DNA of 64,000 nucleotides, taken from Pseudomonas putida. GTDB taxonomy: Bacteria > Pseudomonadota > Gammaproteobacteria > Pseudomonadales > Pseudomonadaceae. The stretch is taken from positions 1 to 64,000 of the forward strand of contig NZ_MKZO01000011.1 of assembly GCF_001941965.1 (NCBI RefSeq), in the 5' to 3' direction. The position numbers were made by a program, and so were the translations under genes. A model generated the notes under the pieces. It was not told the DNA's origin. It did no database searches and worked only from the letters and a program-made list of their open reading frames with translations. Below, piece by piece: positions 43,330 through 51,654 of this stretch; position 1 is the first letter of the stretch, and every line of letters begins with the position of its first letter.

Positions 43330-44643
43330 TCAGTGCTCCTGCATATAACTCAGAGTCATCCGGCTCAAAGCCCGGATCCCGACCTCCAGCGCCCCGTCAT
43401 CTACCTGGAACCCCGGCGAATGGGTCGGCCACACCGGCGTGTCCGCCAGTTCCTTCGGCGTCACCCCCATGCGCATGAAGATCCCGGGAATCTGCCGCGC
43501 ATACTCGGCGAAGTCATCCGCACCATAGGTCCCGCTGTCCACCTTCACCGGCACCGTCGATACCTGCTCCAGCACAGGCAACAAACGGTCCACCAACGCC
43601 GTGTCGTTATACCCGGCGCGATAGTTGCCCGGCAGGTACGCCACTTCGGCACTGGCCCCGGACGCCTCGGCGATCTTCTCTGCCGTGCGGCGCATCCGTT
43701 CCAGCACATCCTCGCGCTGCTCGTCGCTGACCGTCCTGATCGAGCCTTCCAGGCGCACTTCGGCGGGGATGATGTTGTGTCGGTCACCCGCCTCGATCCG
43801 CCCCACGGAAATCACCGGAGCCGGCAATACGCTGAGGTTCGACTGGCGGCTGGGGATGGTCTGCCAGGCGAGGATCGTCTGCGCCGCCACCGGCACCGGA
43901 TCGATCCCGGTCCAGGGAAATGCGGCATGGGTCTGCCGGCCCTTGATCCGGGCGACGAAGGTGTCCGCCGCCGCCGTGGTGCGGGTGCGACTCAGGGTGA
44001 AGCCACCGGAGGTCCCGGCAGTGACGTGAATCCCGAAGATCACCGCCGGTGCCGGGTTCTGCAGCACGCCTTCCTCGATCATCAGCTTCGCCCCGCCCGA
44101 CTCGCCCAGGGGCGGGCCTTCCTCGGCCGGCTGGAAGATCAGCTTCAACGTCCCCGGCAACTCGTCGCGCCGCGCCGCCAGCACTTCGGCCACACCCAGG
44201 GCCATGGCCATGTGCGCGTCATGCCCGCAGGCATGCATCACCCCGACTTCCTTGCCACGGGTACGGAAATCACCCCCTTCGTCCTTGGTACGGACGCTGG
44301 AGGCATAGGGCAGGCCGGTCTGTTCGGTCAGCGGCAGGGCGTCCAGTTCGGCACGGATCGCCACCACCGGCCCCGGCTTGCCGCCGCGCAGGATGCCGAC
44401 CACGCCGGTATGGGCGACCCCGGTCTGCACCTCCAGCCCCAGCTCGCGCAGGCGCCGGGCAATACGTTCGGCGGTCTGCACTTCGCGATTGCCCAGTTCC
44501 GGGTGCTGGTGGATCTGGTGGCGGATCTCGATTACCCCGGGCAAGGCCCTGGCGATCCGTGCATCCAGATCAGCCCAGTCCTCGGCGGCAACGCTCCCGG
44601 ACACCAACAAGAGTGCAATCCCCGCAAGACGAAACGGCAGCAT
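43330..44643 (-). CDS. Exported M20-family amidohydrolase
   Basis: 437-residue metallopeptidase-fold hydrolase (hippurate/IAA-amino-acid hydrolase group). Metal ligands lie in VMHACGHDAHMAMALG and QPAEEGPP, with the substrate-proximal GADDFAEYA near the C-terminus. A signal peptide (FRLAGIALLLVSGSVAA|ED) indicates a periplasmic location, unusual for a deacylase that is generally cytosolic. It is the last gene of the operon starting with the TonB receptor at 49689 and follows the acyl-CoA-dehydrogenase-like gene by 9 bases; likely cleaves an N-acyl bond of the scavenged compound before or after import. Confidence 0.88.
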   Translation of the reverse strand: MLPFRLAGIALLLVSGSVAAEDWADLDARIARALPGVIEIRHQIHQHPELGNREVQTAERIARRLRELGLEVQTGVAHTGVVGILRGGKPGPVVAIRAELDALPLTEQTGLPYASSVRTKDEGGDFRTRGKEVGVMHACGHDAHMAMALGVAEVLAARRDELPGTLKLIFQPAEEGPPLGESGGAKLMIEEGVLQNPAPAVIFGIHVTAGTSGGFTLSRTRTTAAADTFVARIKGRQTHAAFPWTGIDPVPVAAQTILAWQTIPSRQSNLSVLPAPVISVGRIEAGDRHNIIPAEVRLEGSIRTVSDEQREDVLERMRRTAEKIAEASGASAEVAYLPGNYRAGYNDTALVDRLLPVLEQVSTVPVKVDSGTYGADDFAEYARQIPGIFMRMGVTPKELADTPVWPTHSPGFQVDDGALEVGIRALSRMTLSYMQEH

Positions 44644-44652
44644 CCCGGCTCC

Positions 44653-45837
44653 TCAGTAGGTAAAGGCGATCGGCGGATAGTTGCCGTTCACCAGGTAGTC
44701 GCCGATGGCCTTGTACTTGTAGGCCACGGCATCGTGGGTGGTGTGGGTACGGGCGTTGCGCCAGTGGCGGTCGAAGTTGTAGCGCGACTGGGTGGTGGCC
44801 GCGCCGCCGACTTCGTAGAGCCGCTCGCAGACATGCAGGGCGGCGCGGGTCGAGGCGATCTTGGCTTCGGCCACGGCGATGGAGGAGCGGGCGAGCAGGG
44901 CGTCCAGTTCCTCACCTTCCAGCAAGCCCTGCAACTGGGTACGGGCAGCGAGATCGACGGTGAATGCGGCTTTCTCCACCAGCGCCTCGGCACCATGGAT
45001 CGCAGCGGCAAGATCCCCTACGGTATGCAGGATGTACGGATCGTTGCGCGCCTGATCGACACCGCTTTCCCGCACCGGCCGCGCCCCGGTTCGCGACCAC
45101 TCCACGGCATCGTCAAGCGCCGCCAGGCCGATGCCGATATCGATGGCGCAGTGGATCAGCTGGGCGCTGGCACCGATGTAGTTGCGGCGCTGGTACCACT
45201 GGGCGAGGGGAATGACCTGCTCGGGCAGCACTGGCACGTCCTTGAGCAGGGTGGTGCCGCTGGCGGTGATGCGCTGGCCCATGCCGTCCCAGTCGTCCAG
45301 CAGGGTGATGCCGGGGGTCTCGGCCGGGAGCATGACGTACACCGCGTTGCCGGCCTCGTCCACCGCCTGGATCTTCAGCAGGTCGGCGAACAGGCAGCCG
45401 GTGCTGTAGAACTTGCTGCCGTTGAGCACCAGGCGATCACCATCGCGCTCCAGGCGGGTATGGATCTCGCCGCGAAACTTGCCGCTGCGCTCGGCAATCG
45501 CGCCCGAGGACAACTGACGCTCGGCGAAGGCGCCCAGGTAGCGGCGCTGTTGGTCGTCATTGGCGATCAGGCGCAGGTGCTCCACCGTGGCGAAGTGCGG
45601 AAACAGCGCCTGGGCCACGCTCGGGTCGGCCTTGGCCAGGGTGATGAAGATCCGCGCGACGTCGAGCTGGCTGACATCGCCACCACCCAGGTCGACAGGG
45701 ACGCGGGCGGCACCGAGGCCCGACTCGCGGATCAGGTCAAGCTGCTCATGGGGCAGGATGCGCCGGGCGTCGCGCTCGGCAGCGCCGGGTTGGAGTTGGG
45801 TGGCCAGTTCATTGGCCAGTGCCAGGTAATCGGTCAT
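44653..45837 (-). CDS. SfnB/DszC-like acyl-CoA-dehydrogenase-fold flavin enzyme
   Basis: 394-residue protein of the acyl-CoA dehydrogenase superfamily. The C-terminal domain ends RYNFDRHWRNARTHTTHDAVAYKYKAIGDYL, which matches the DszC/SfnB monooxygenase branch rather than fatty-acid enzymes, and there is no usual catalytic glutamate context. SfnB relatives belong to sulfur-acquisition operons. I chose ATG 45837, with GAG 8 bases upstream; ATG 45843 is also possible. It sits between the MFS transporter and the exported hydrolase. It would need reduced FMN from elsewhere. Confidence 0.85.
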   Translation of the reverse strand: MTDYLALANELATQLQPGAAERDARRILPHEQLDLIRESGLGAARVPVDLGGGDVSQLDVARIFITLAKADPSVAQALFPHFATVEHLRLIANDDQQRRYLGAFAERQLSSGAIAERSGKFRGEIHTRLERDGDRLVLNGSKFYSTGCLFADLLKIQAVDEAGNAVYVMLPAETPGITLLDDWDGMGQRITASGTTLLKDVPVLPEQVIPLAQWYQRRNYIGASAQLIHCAIDIGIGLAALDDAVEWSRTGARPVRESGVDQARNDPYILHTVGDLAAAIHGAEALVEKAAFTVDLAARTQLQGLLEGEELDALLARSSIAVAEAKIASTRAALHVCERLYEVGGAATTQSRYNFDRHWRNARTHTTHDAVAYKYKAIGDYLVNGNYPPIAFTY

Positions 45838-45858
45838 GGGCATGTCTCGAAAAAGGGA

Positions 45859-47175
45859 TCAGGGTGCATCGCGCAAGGCCTGGCGCGGAACGCCGAGCAA
45901 AAGGATCAGGGTGCCGCAGGTGACAAGCCCCGCGACGATGTACAGTGCCAGGCTGATATCGCCCGTGTTGGTCTTGATGCTGCCGATCATGATCGGCGTC
46001 AGCAGGCTGCTGACCTGCCCGCAGCAGTTGACCAGCGCCAGGCCGGCGGCCCGGGCGCGGTCGGAGAGGTAATAGGTGGGGATGGTCCAGAACACCGCGG
46101 TGGCCACCAGGTAGCCGCTGGTCATCAGGGTCAGCAGGGCGATGGCCGACCAGGGCCCGGCGATCAGGTTCGGCAGCAGGGTCATGGCCAGCGCCGCCGT
46201 CAGGCCGCCCAGGGCGAAGTGCCAACGGCGTTCCTGGCGCAGGTCGGAATGCCGGCAGGCCCAGAGCATCACGCCGACCCCGACCACATAGGGCAGGGCC
46301 GAGAACAGGCCGAGCTGGCCGAGGTTGCTCACCCCCGAATCGCGGATGATCGACGGCGCCCAGATATTGGTGACGTTGCCGGTGCACATGATGGTCAGGC
46401 AGTAGGCCAGGGTGATGAACCAGACTTTGCGGTCCTTCAGTGCTTCGACGAAGCGCTGGTGGCCGCCGGGTTTGCGCTTGGTCTTCTCGTCCGCCAGGGC
46501 CTGTTCGATGGCCTGCTTCTCGGCGTCGCTCAGCCATTTCGCCTTGGCCGGCTTGTCGTCCAGCCAGTACCAGGCGAACAGCCCGGCCAGCACCGGCGGG
46601 ATGCCGGTGACCACGAACAGCCACTGCCAGCCGCTGAACCCGCCGATGCCGCCGAAGTGCCCCATGATCCAGGTCGACAACGGCCCGCCGACGATGCCGC
46701 AGACGGCGATGGCCATGATGAAGCGCGAGGTGATGCGCGCCCGGTAGGCCGCCGGGAACCAGTAGGTCAGGTACAGGATCACCCCCGGGAAGAACCCGGC
46801 CTCGGCCGCCCCGAGCAGCACCCGCAGCACATAGAACTGTGCCGGGGTCTGGGCGAAGGCGGTGGCGATGGTGACCAGGCCCCAGAGGATCATGATCCGG
46901 GTCATGGTCTTCTTCGCCCCGAACTTCTCCAGCAGCAGGTTGCTGGGGATCTCGAACAGCAGATAGCCGATGGAGAACACCCCGACGATGATGCCGAAGG
47001 TGGCGTCGCTGATGTTCAGGTCGGCCTTGAACTGCAGGTGGGCGAAGCTGATGTTGACCCGGTCCAGCCAGTTGAGCACGAAGCACAAAAACAGGAACGG
47101 CATGATGCGCCAGGCCAGCTTGCGGTACAGGCGCTGGTCGAAGACGACGACGGAGGCGGCGGACAGGCTGCTCAT
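45859..47175 (-). CDS. MFS transporter (anion:cation symporter family)
   Basis: 438-residue inner-membrane carrier with about twelve helices. The N-terminus has RIMPFLFLCFVLNWLDRVNISFA, typical of the ACS family (tartrate, phthalate, hexuronate carriers), then GVFSIGYLLFEIPSNLLLEKFGAKK, the family motif between helices 2 and 3. It lies 6 bases downstream of the TonB receptor gene and 21 bases before the flavin enzyme, so receptor and carrier probably move the same small acid across both membranes. Confidence 0.92.
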   Translation of the reverse strand: MSSLSAASVVVFDQRLYRKLAWRIMPFLFLCFVLNWLDRVNISFAHLQFKADLNISDATFGIIVGVFSIGYLLFEIPSNLLLEKFGAKKTMTRIMILWGLVTIATAFAQTPAQFYVLRVLLGAAEAGFFPGVILYLTYWFPAAYRARITSRFIMAIAVCGIVGGPLSTWIMGHFGGIGGFSGWQWLFVVTGIPPVLAGLFAWYWLDDKPAKAKWLSDAEKQAIEQALADEKTKRKPGGHQRFVEALKDRKVWFITLAYCLTIMCTGNVTNIWAPSIIRDSGVSNLGQLGLFSALPYVVGVGVMLWACRHSDLRQERRWHFALGGLTAALAMTLLPNLIAGPWSAIALLTLMTSGYLVATAVFWTIPTYYLSDRARAAGLALVNCCGQVSSLLTPIMIGSIKTNTGDISLALYIVAGLVTCGTLILLLGVPRQALRDAP

Positions 47176-47181
47176 GGTGGG

Positions 47182-49689
47182 TTACCAGCTCACGTCGACT
47201 TTGCCGAAGAAGTACGCGCCTTCCAGCCCGTACGGCGAGTACCAGCTGTAGGTCGGGTCGTCGGTGGGGAAGAAGTAGTAGCGCTTGGCTTCGGCGTTGA
47301 GCTGTTGCGGCCGGCGGTCGAAGATGTTTTCCCCGCCGACGGTGACCTTCACCGCGTCGCTCAGCCAGTAGCCCAGGCTCAGGTCGGTGATGAAGGCCGG
47401 GCGGATTTCCTCGTCGCGGCTGGCGGAGATCTGGTTGCGCCCGGTGACCTTGGAGTAGCGGGTGCCCTTGAGGGTGACGTCGAAGTCGCCCAGTTGCCAC
47501 GCTGCGGTCAGCGAGGTGACGTTCTTCGGATAGGCCGTGGTCAGGTTGCCCTGGCGGTCGCGGCCGACGGCGGTCACGCCGGTGCCGGCGAGGGCATCGG
47601 GCTCCTTGATCTTCTCGATGGTCTGCAGGCTCTGGTTGCTCAGCAGGGTCCATTTGGTCTTGCCGTATTCGCCGAGGTCGTAGCGGTAGTCGGCGACCAG
47701 GTCGATGCCGCGGGTGCGGGTGTCGGCCAGGTTGCCGAAGTAGGAGACGATCTGGTTCGGGTCCAGGCCGTTGGCGGCGAGGATGTTGGAGACGGCGGTG
47801 CCTTGCAGGTTGCTGGTCTGCAGGATGCGGTCCTTGATATCGATCTGGTACAGGTCGACGGTGACGTTGAGGTTCTCGGTCGGCGTGGCGACGAAGCCGA
47901 GGCTGTAGTTCATGGATTTTTCCGGCTTCAGGTCCTTGGCACCCAAGGCCCGGCCGGCAGCGTCATCCACGGTGACATAGCGCGTGGTGGCCTGTTCCAG
48001 CACCCCGGTCAGCGGGCTGGTGCGCCAGGCAGTCAGCGACGACGAGTAGTACTGCTGTTGCAGCGACGGTGCGCGGAAGCCGTTGCTGATAGTGCCGCGC
48101 ACGGCAAACTGCGGGGTGAAGGCGTAGCGGGTGGACAACTTGCCACTGGCGGTGTCGCCGAAGTCGCTGTAGTGCTCGAAGCGTCCGGCCAGGCTCACGT
48201 CCCATTGCTCGGTAAGGCTCTGGCTCAGGTCGATATAGCCGGCGGTATTGGTCCGCGAATAGTTGTGCGCATCGGCCGGGGTGAAGCCTACCAGGCCCGG
48301 GGCACCCGGGTTCGGGCGCTGGCCCGCGAGCGGGTGGCCGGCCGGGAACACATAGCCACCGTCGGCATAGGAGGCGTATTCACCATCCTCGATCTCGAAG
48401 CCGTCGCGGCGGAATTCCAGGCCAGTGGAGACGTTCAGTGGCTTGGCGAACAGCCCGGTGTCGAAGGCGCGGGTCAGGTCGAGGTTGTTGGTCCACTGGC
48501 TGGCGATCAGGTGCCCGCCGTCCATGTTGCGCGGGCTGTCCGGGCCGAGGGACGGGTTCAGCGACTTCTCGTTGCGGGTGTTGGCGTCGTTGTAGCCGTA
48601 GCTGGTGCTCAGGTCCAGCTTCCAGCCCAGCACATCCTCGTGGCGCAGGCCGACCACGGTCTGGAAGTCATCCTCTTCCACCACGAAGCGCGGCGAGAAA
48701 CCGTCCGGGTACACCGAGACGATGTTCTGCGGCGAGTTGGCGGTGCGGTAGGTGCCCCAGCTGGTGGAGTTGCGGTGGCTGAGGGTGGAGAAGGAATACA
48801 GGCTGAGCTGGTCGTTCAGCGGCAGCTCGGCGTTGTAGCCGAAGTTGTAGGTTTGCGAGCGGGGCTGGCCGAGTTGCTGGCGGTAGCGGCTTTCGCCGTT
48901 CTCGCGTGGGTCGGCGGCGCCATTGACCGGGAAATAGATGCGCGTGCGGTCCGGCACGGCGCCGGCGACGTTGGAGCTTTCCTGGATGCCGATGTCGGCG
49001 CTGAGGCTGAAGAAGCCGTCGTTGGGCAGCTCGAAGCCCTGGTTTATCTGGCCCTGGCCCCGGGCACCGAAGTTGCCCTTGCCGCCGATGCGGTTCTCGT
49101 ACTGGCCGTACAGGGCGCTGGCGCTGCCACCGGAATCGTTCTGCTTGAGGATGATGTTGATCACCCCGGCGATGGCGTCCGAGCCGTACTGGGCCGCAGC
49201 GCCGTCGCGCAGGACTTCCACATGGTCCACGGCGCTGATCGGAATCAGGTCGAGGTCAGCCGGGGACTGGCCACTGGAACTGGCGGCGGTCTGCACGAAG
49301 ATCAGCGAGGTGTTGTGCCGGCGCTTGCCGTTGACCAGCACCAGCACATGGTTGCCGCCCAGGCCGCGCAGGGTCGCGGACTTCACTGACAGCCCGGTGC
49401 CGCCGGTAAAGCCAGCGGCGTTGGTGTAGGAGGGCACGCTGGCGGCGAGCGCGTCGCGCAGGTTCTGCTTGCCGGAGCGGGCCAGGTCGTCGGCGCTGAT
49501 CACATCGATCGGCGCCAGGCTCTTGGCCACGGTGCGGCCGCTGTCACGGGCGCCGGTGACCACGACGGTCTGCAGGGCGGTGTCGGTGCTGCTGGTATCG
49601 GCGGCGCTGGCCAGGGGCGCGACGCACAGGCCGAGGATGCCTGCGGTCAGCAGGTTGAGCCTGGGCTGGAAAAGGGTGGGGCGAGACAT
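47182..49689 (-). CDS. TonB-dependent outer-membrane receptor
   Basis: 835-residue receptor. A signal peptide (to ASA|ADTSS) is followed by the TonB-box region LQTVVVTGARDS, a plug domain (LRGLGGNHVLVLVNGKRRHN, EVLRDGAAAQYGSDAIAGVIN), and a long barrel ending in GKVDVSW with terminal aromatic. The plug is strikingly like that of 18417-20855, so the two are paralogues. GGAG lies 9 bases before the ATG at 49689. It is the first gene of a four-gene operon with an MFS carrier, a flavin enzyme and an exported hydrolase. Confidence 0.93.
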   Translation of the reverse strand: MSRPTLFQPRLNLLTAGILGLCVAPLASAADTSSTDTALQTVVVTGARDSGRTVAKSLAPIDVISADDLARSGKQNLRDALAASVPSYTNAAGFTGGTGLSVKSATLRGLGGNHVLVLVNGKRRHNTSLIFVQTAASSSGQSPADLDLIPISAVDHVEVLRDGAAAQYGSDAIAGVINIILKQNDSGGSASALYGQYENRIGGKGNFGARGQGQINQGFELPNDGFFSLSADIGIQESSNVAGAVPDRTRIYFPVNGAADPRENGESRYRQQLGQPRSQTYNFGYNAELPLNDQLSLYSFSTLSHRNSTSWGTYRTANSPQNIVSVYPDGFSPRFVVEEDDFQTVVGLRHEDVLGWKLDLSTSYGYNDANTRNEKSLNPSLGPDSPRNMDGGHLIASQWTNNLDLTRAFDTGLFAKPLNVSTGLEFRRDGFEIEDGEYASYADGGYVFPAGHPLAGQRPNPGAPGLVGFTPADAHNYSRTNTAGYIDLSQSLTEQWDVSLAGRFEHYSDFGDTASGKLSTRYAFTPQFAVRGTISNGFRAPSLQQQYYSSSLTAWRTSPLTGVLEQATTRYVTVDDAAGRALGAKDLKPEKSMNYSLGFVATPTENLNVTVDLYQIDIKDRILQTSNLQGTAVSNILAANGLDPNQIVSYFGNLADTRTRGIDLVADYRYDLGEYGKTKWTLLSNQSLQTIEKIKEPDALAGTGVTAVGRDRQGNLTTAYPKNVTSLTAAWQLGDFDVTLKGTRYSKVTGRNQISASRDEEIRPAFITDLSLGYWLSDAVKVTVGGENIFDRRPQQLNAEAKRYYFFPTDDPTYSWYSPYGLEGAYFFGKVDVSW

Positions 49690-49780
49690 GGTGAGGCTCC
49701 GGGATCGGGGGCCGCTATCCATTCCTGGTGGTGGGTGTTCCTGACAGTACTGGCGAGGCGTTTAAGTGTTGGGCTTGTAG

Positions 49781-50482
49781 TTATCGGTACAGCATGACGT
49801 CCTGTCGGGCCTGGTCGACCAGCGCCATGTGTTGTTGCAGGCGCCGTTTGCGGTCGGCCAGCAGCAGGGTCTTGCTCCATTCCATGGCCTTGGCCGAATG
49901 GCCGGCCAGTTGCGTCGCCAGCTCGATGGCGGCGCTGTGCGAGTCCTCCGCAATACAGTTGATCAGGCCCAGGGCCAGGGCCTCTTCGGCATCGAAGCTG
50001 CGGGCACTGAGCATGATGTCCAGGGCCGCCGCTTCGCCGATCAGGCTGGGCAGGGTGATCGCGCTGAAGCCGGAGAGCATGCCGTGGCGCACCTCCGGGA
50101 AGCTGAAGCGGGTGTCCGGGCGGGCGATGCGGAAATCGCAATGGATCGCCAGGCTGATGCCCAGGCCCAGGGTATGACCGTGCAAGGCGGCGACCACCGG
50201 CTTGTTCAGGTCGAGGCCGACATCCGGCAGGGCGCGGGCGAGCAGGGCGCTGGCCACGGCCTCGCCGGTGGCCTGGATTTCCTTGAGGTCGGAGCCGGCG
50301 CAGAACGCCTTGTCGCCAGCGCCGCGCAGGACGATGGCGCGGGCTTCGCGGTCTGCGGCGGCACGTGCCCAGGCCTCGGCCAGCTCGCGCTTGGCCTGGC
50401 CGTCCAGGGCATTGAGACGCTCGGGGCGGTTCAGGGTGATCTGCACCACGCCATCGCCAAGGGATTGATAGTCGACTGTCAT
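49781..50482 (-). CDS. Enoyl-CoA hydratase/isomerase family protein
   Basis: 233-residue crotonase-fold enzyme: VQITLNRPERLNALDGQAKREL at the N-terminus, the oxyanion-hole segment GDKAFCAGSDLKEI and HGHTLGLGISLAIHCDFRIA. The C-terminal helix region is shorter than in full fatty-acid hydratases. One of the two catalytic glutamates (PEVRHGM) is visible. It is divergent from an alcohol dehydrogenase and acyl-CoA ligase and shares a control region with them, so it probably belongs to the same aromatic or acyl-CoA degradation step. Confidence 0.85.
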   Translation of the reverse strand: MTVDYQSLGDGVVQITLNRPERLNALDGQAKRELAEAWARAAADREARAIVLRGAGDKAFCAGSDLKEIQATGEAVASALLARALPDVGLDLNKPVVAALHGHTLGLGISLAIHCDFRIARPDTRFSFPEVRHGMLSGFSAITLPSLIGEAAALDIMLSARSFDAEEALALGLINCIAEDSHSAAIELATQLAGHSAKAMEWSKTLLLADRKRRLQQHMALVDQARQDVMLYR

Positions 50483-50560
50483 CACGGGTTTTCGCTGCGG
50501 GTGAAAGAAAGACGTTTTGCCTCTTGCGGCATCGCGTCGAAGTGGGGAAAACTTAATGGA

Positions 50561-50597
50561 TGTTCATAATGCAAACAACATGTTTGTTATACGAACA
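50561..50597. promoter_or_regulatory. Two tandem 17-bp palindromic operators
   Basis: TGTTCATAATGCAAACA (50561-50577) and TGTTTGTTATACGAACA (50581-50597) are 17-base palindrome-like sites with TGTT/AACA ends, 20 bases apart centre to centre, so on the same face of the helix. They lie 33 bases before the alcohol dehydrogenase ATG and 79 bases before the hydratase ATG. The layout resembles sites of IclR-family regulators, which commonly use paired palindromes. No regulator gene is adjacent. Confidence 0.6.
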
Positions 50598-50629
50598 TGT
50601 TTTGTGTTCCTCACTATTGGTTATAAAAA

Positions 50630-51652
50630 ATGAAAGCGATAGTACTGAAAGCCTTCGGCGGACCGGAGCAACTGCAACTGGAGGAGGTGCCCACGCCGCA
50701 GGCCGGGCCGGGTGAAGTGCTGGTGCGGGTGCGTGCCGCCGGGGTCTGTCATCACGATCTGCTGCACCGGGCCGGGCAGTTGCCGGGGGCCCATACCGGC
50801 GTCGTGCTGGGGCATGAGGTAGCCGGGGATGTGGTCGAGGTGGGTGCTGGCGTGTTGCAGCTCAAGGTCGGGTCGCGGGTGGTGGTCTATCAGCGGCGCT
50901 TCTGCGGGCAGTGCCGGGATTGCCTGCGCGGGCGCCAGGATCTGTGCCGGGCGCTGGGGTTGCCGTCGGTGGATACCGAGGGGGCTTATGCCGAGTACCT
51001 GCGGATTCCGGCGATTTCCGCCGTCGAACTGCCCGAGGGGCTGGATTACAGCCTGGCGGCGCTGGCGTCCTGCCCGATCGCTACCAGCGTTCGCGCCCTG
51101 TATGGCGAGGCCGGATTGCAGCCGGGGGAAACGGTGCTGATCAATGGCGCCAGTGGCGGGCTGGGGGCGCATCAGATCCAGCTGGCCCGGGCCCTGGGCG
51201 CGCGGGTGATCGCGGTGACCGGCAGTGACGCCAAGCGCGGGTTCCTGCATGAGCTCGGGGCCCATGAGGTGGTGGTCGCTGCCGGCAGCTATAGCGCCGA
51301 GGTGTGGAAGCTCACGGGCAAGCGTGGCGTCGATGTGGCCATGGAAAACCTCGGGCATACGCTTGAAGACACCTTGCGCAGCATGACCCTGGGCGGTCGC
51401 GTGGTGGTGCTGGGCAATGTCGAGCCGGGCAGCGTGCCGGTCAATCCGGGGCTGCTGATCGGGCGCAGGCTGAAGCTGCAAGGCTCGGGCAGTGCGACCC
51501 TGGAGCAGTTGCGCACGGCGCTGGCGCTGATCCATGGCGGGCAGGTGCGGCCGTTGATCGATCGGGTGATGGCGTTCCCGCAGGCGGGCGAGGCCCATGC
51601 CTTGCTGGAGTCGCGGCAGGTCAGCGGACGTATCGTCCTGAGCGGGTGGTGA
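50630..51652 (+). CDS. Zinc-dependent alcohol dehydrogenase
   Basis: 340-residue medium-chain dehydrogenase. Catalytic-zinc features are GVCHHDLL and GHEVAG, structural-zinc cysteines CGQCRDCLRGRQDLC, and Rossmann motif INGASGGLGAHQIQLA. The N-terminus MKAIVLKAFGGPEQL is the family start. No Shine-Dalgarno-like purine run is evident before the ATG (TTGGTTATAAAAA precedes it), so translation initiation may be atypical. It leads a two-gene unit with the acyl-CoA ligase, whose ATG is 2 bases after its stop. Confidence 0.9.
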   Translation: MKAIVLKAFGGPEQLQLEEVPTPQAGPGEVLVRVRAAGVCHHDLLHRAGQLPGAHTGVVLGHEVAGDVVEVGAGVLQLKVGSRVVVYQRRFCGQCRDCLRGRQDLCRALGLPSVDTEGAYAEYLRIPAISAVELPEGLDYSLAALASCPIATSVRALYGEAGLQPGETVLINGASGGLGAHQIQLARALGARVIAVTGSDAKRGFLHELGAHEVVVAAGSYSAEVWKLTGKRGVDVAMENLGHTLEDTLRSMTLGGRVVVLGNVEPGSVPVNPGLLIGRRLKLQGSGSATLEQLRTALALIHGGQVRPLIDRVMAFPQAGEAHALLESRQVSGRIVLSGW

Positions 51653-51654
51653 GC

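Noticed and set aside
43129..49389. 2086-codon rightward open frame opposite the hydrolase/MFS/TonB operon
   Set aside because: Stop-free complement of high-GC genes. The four leftward genes have clear families, ribosome sites and tight spacing, and the long frame has no domain.
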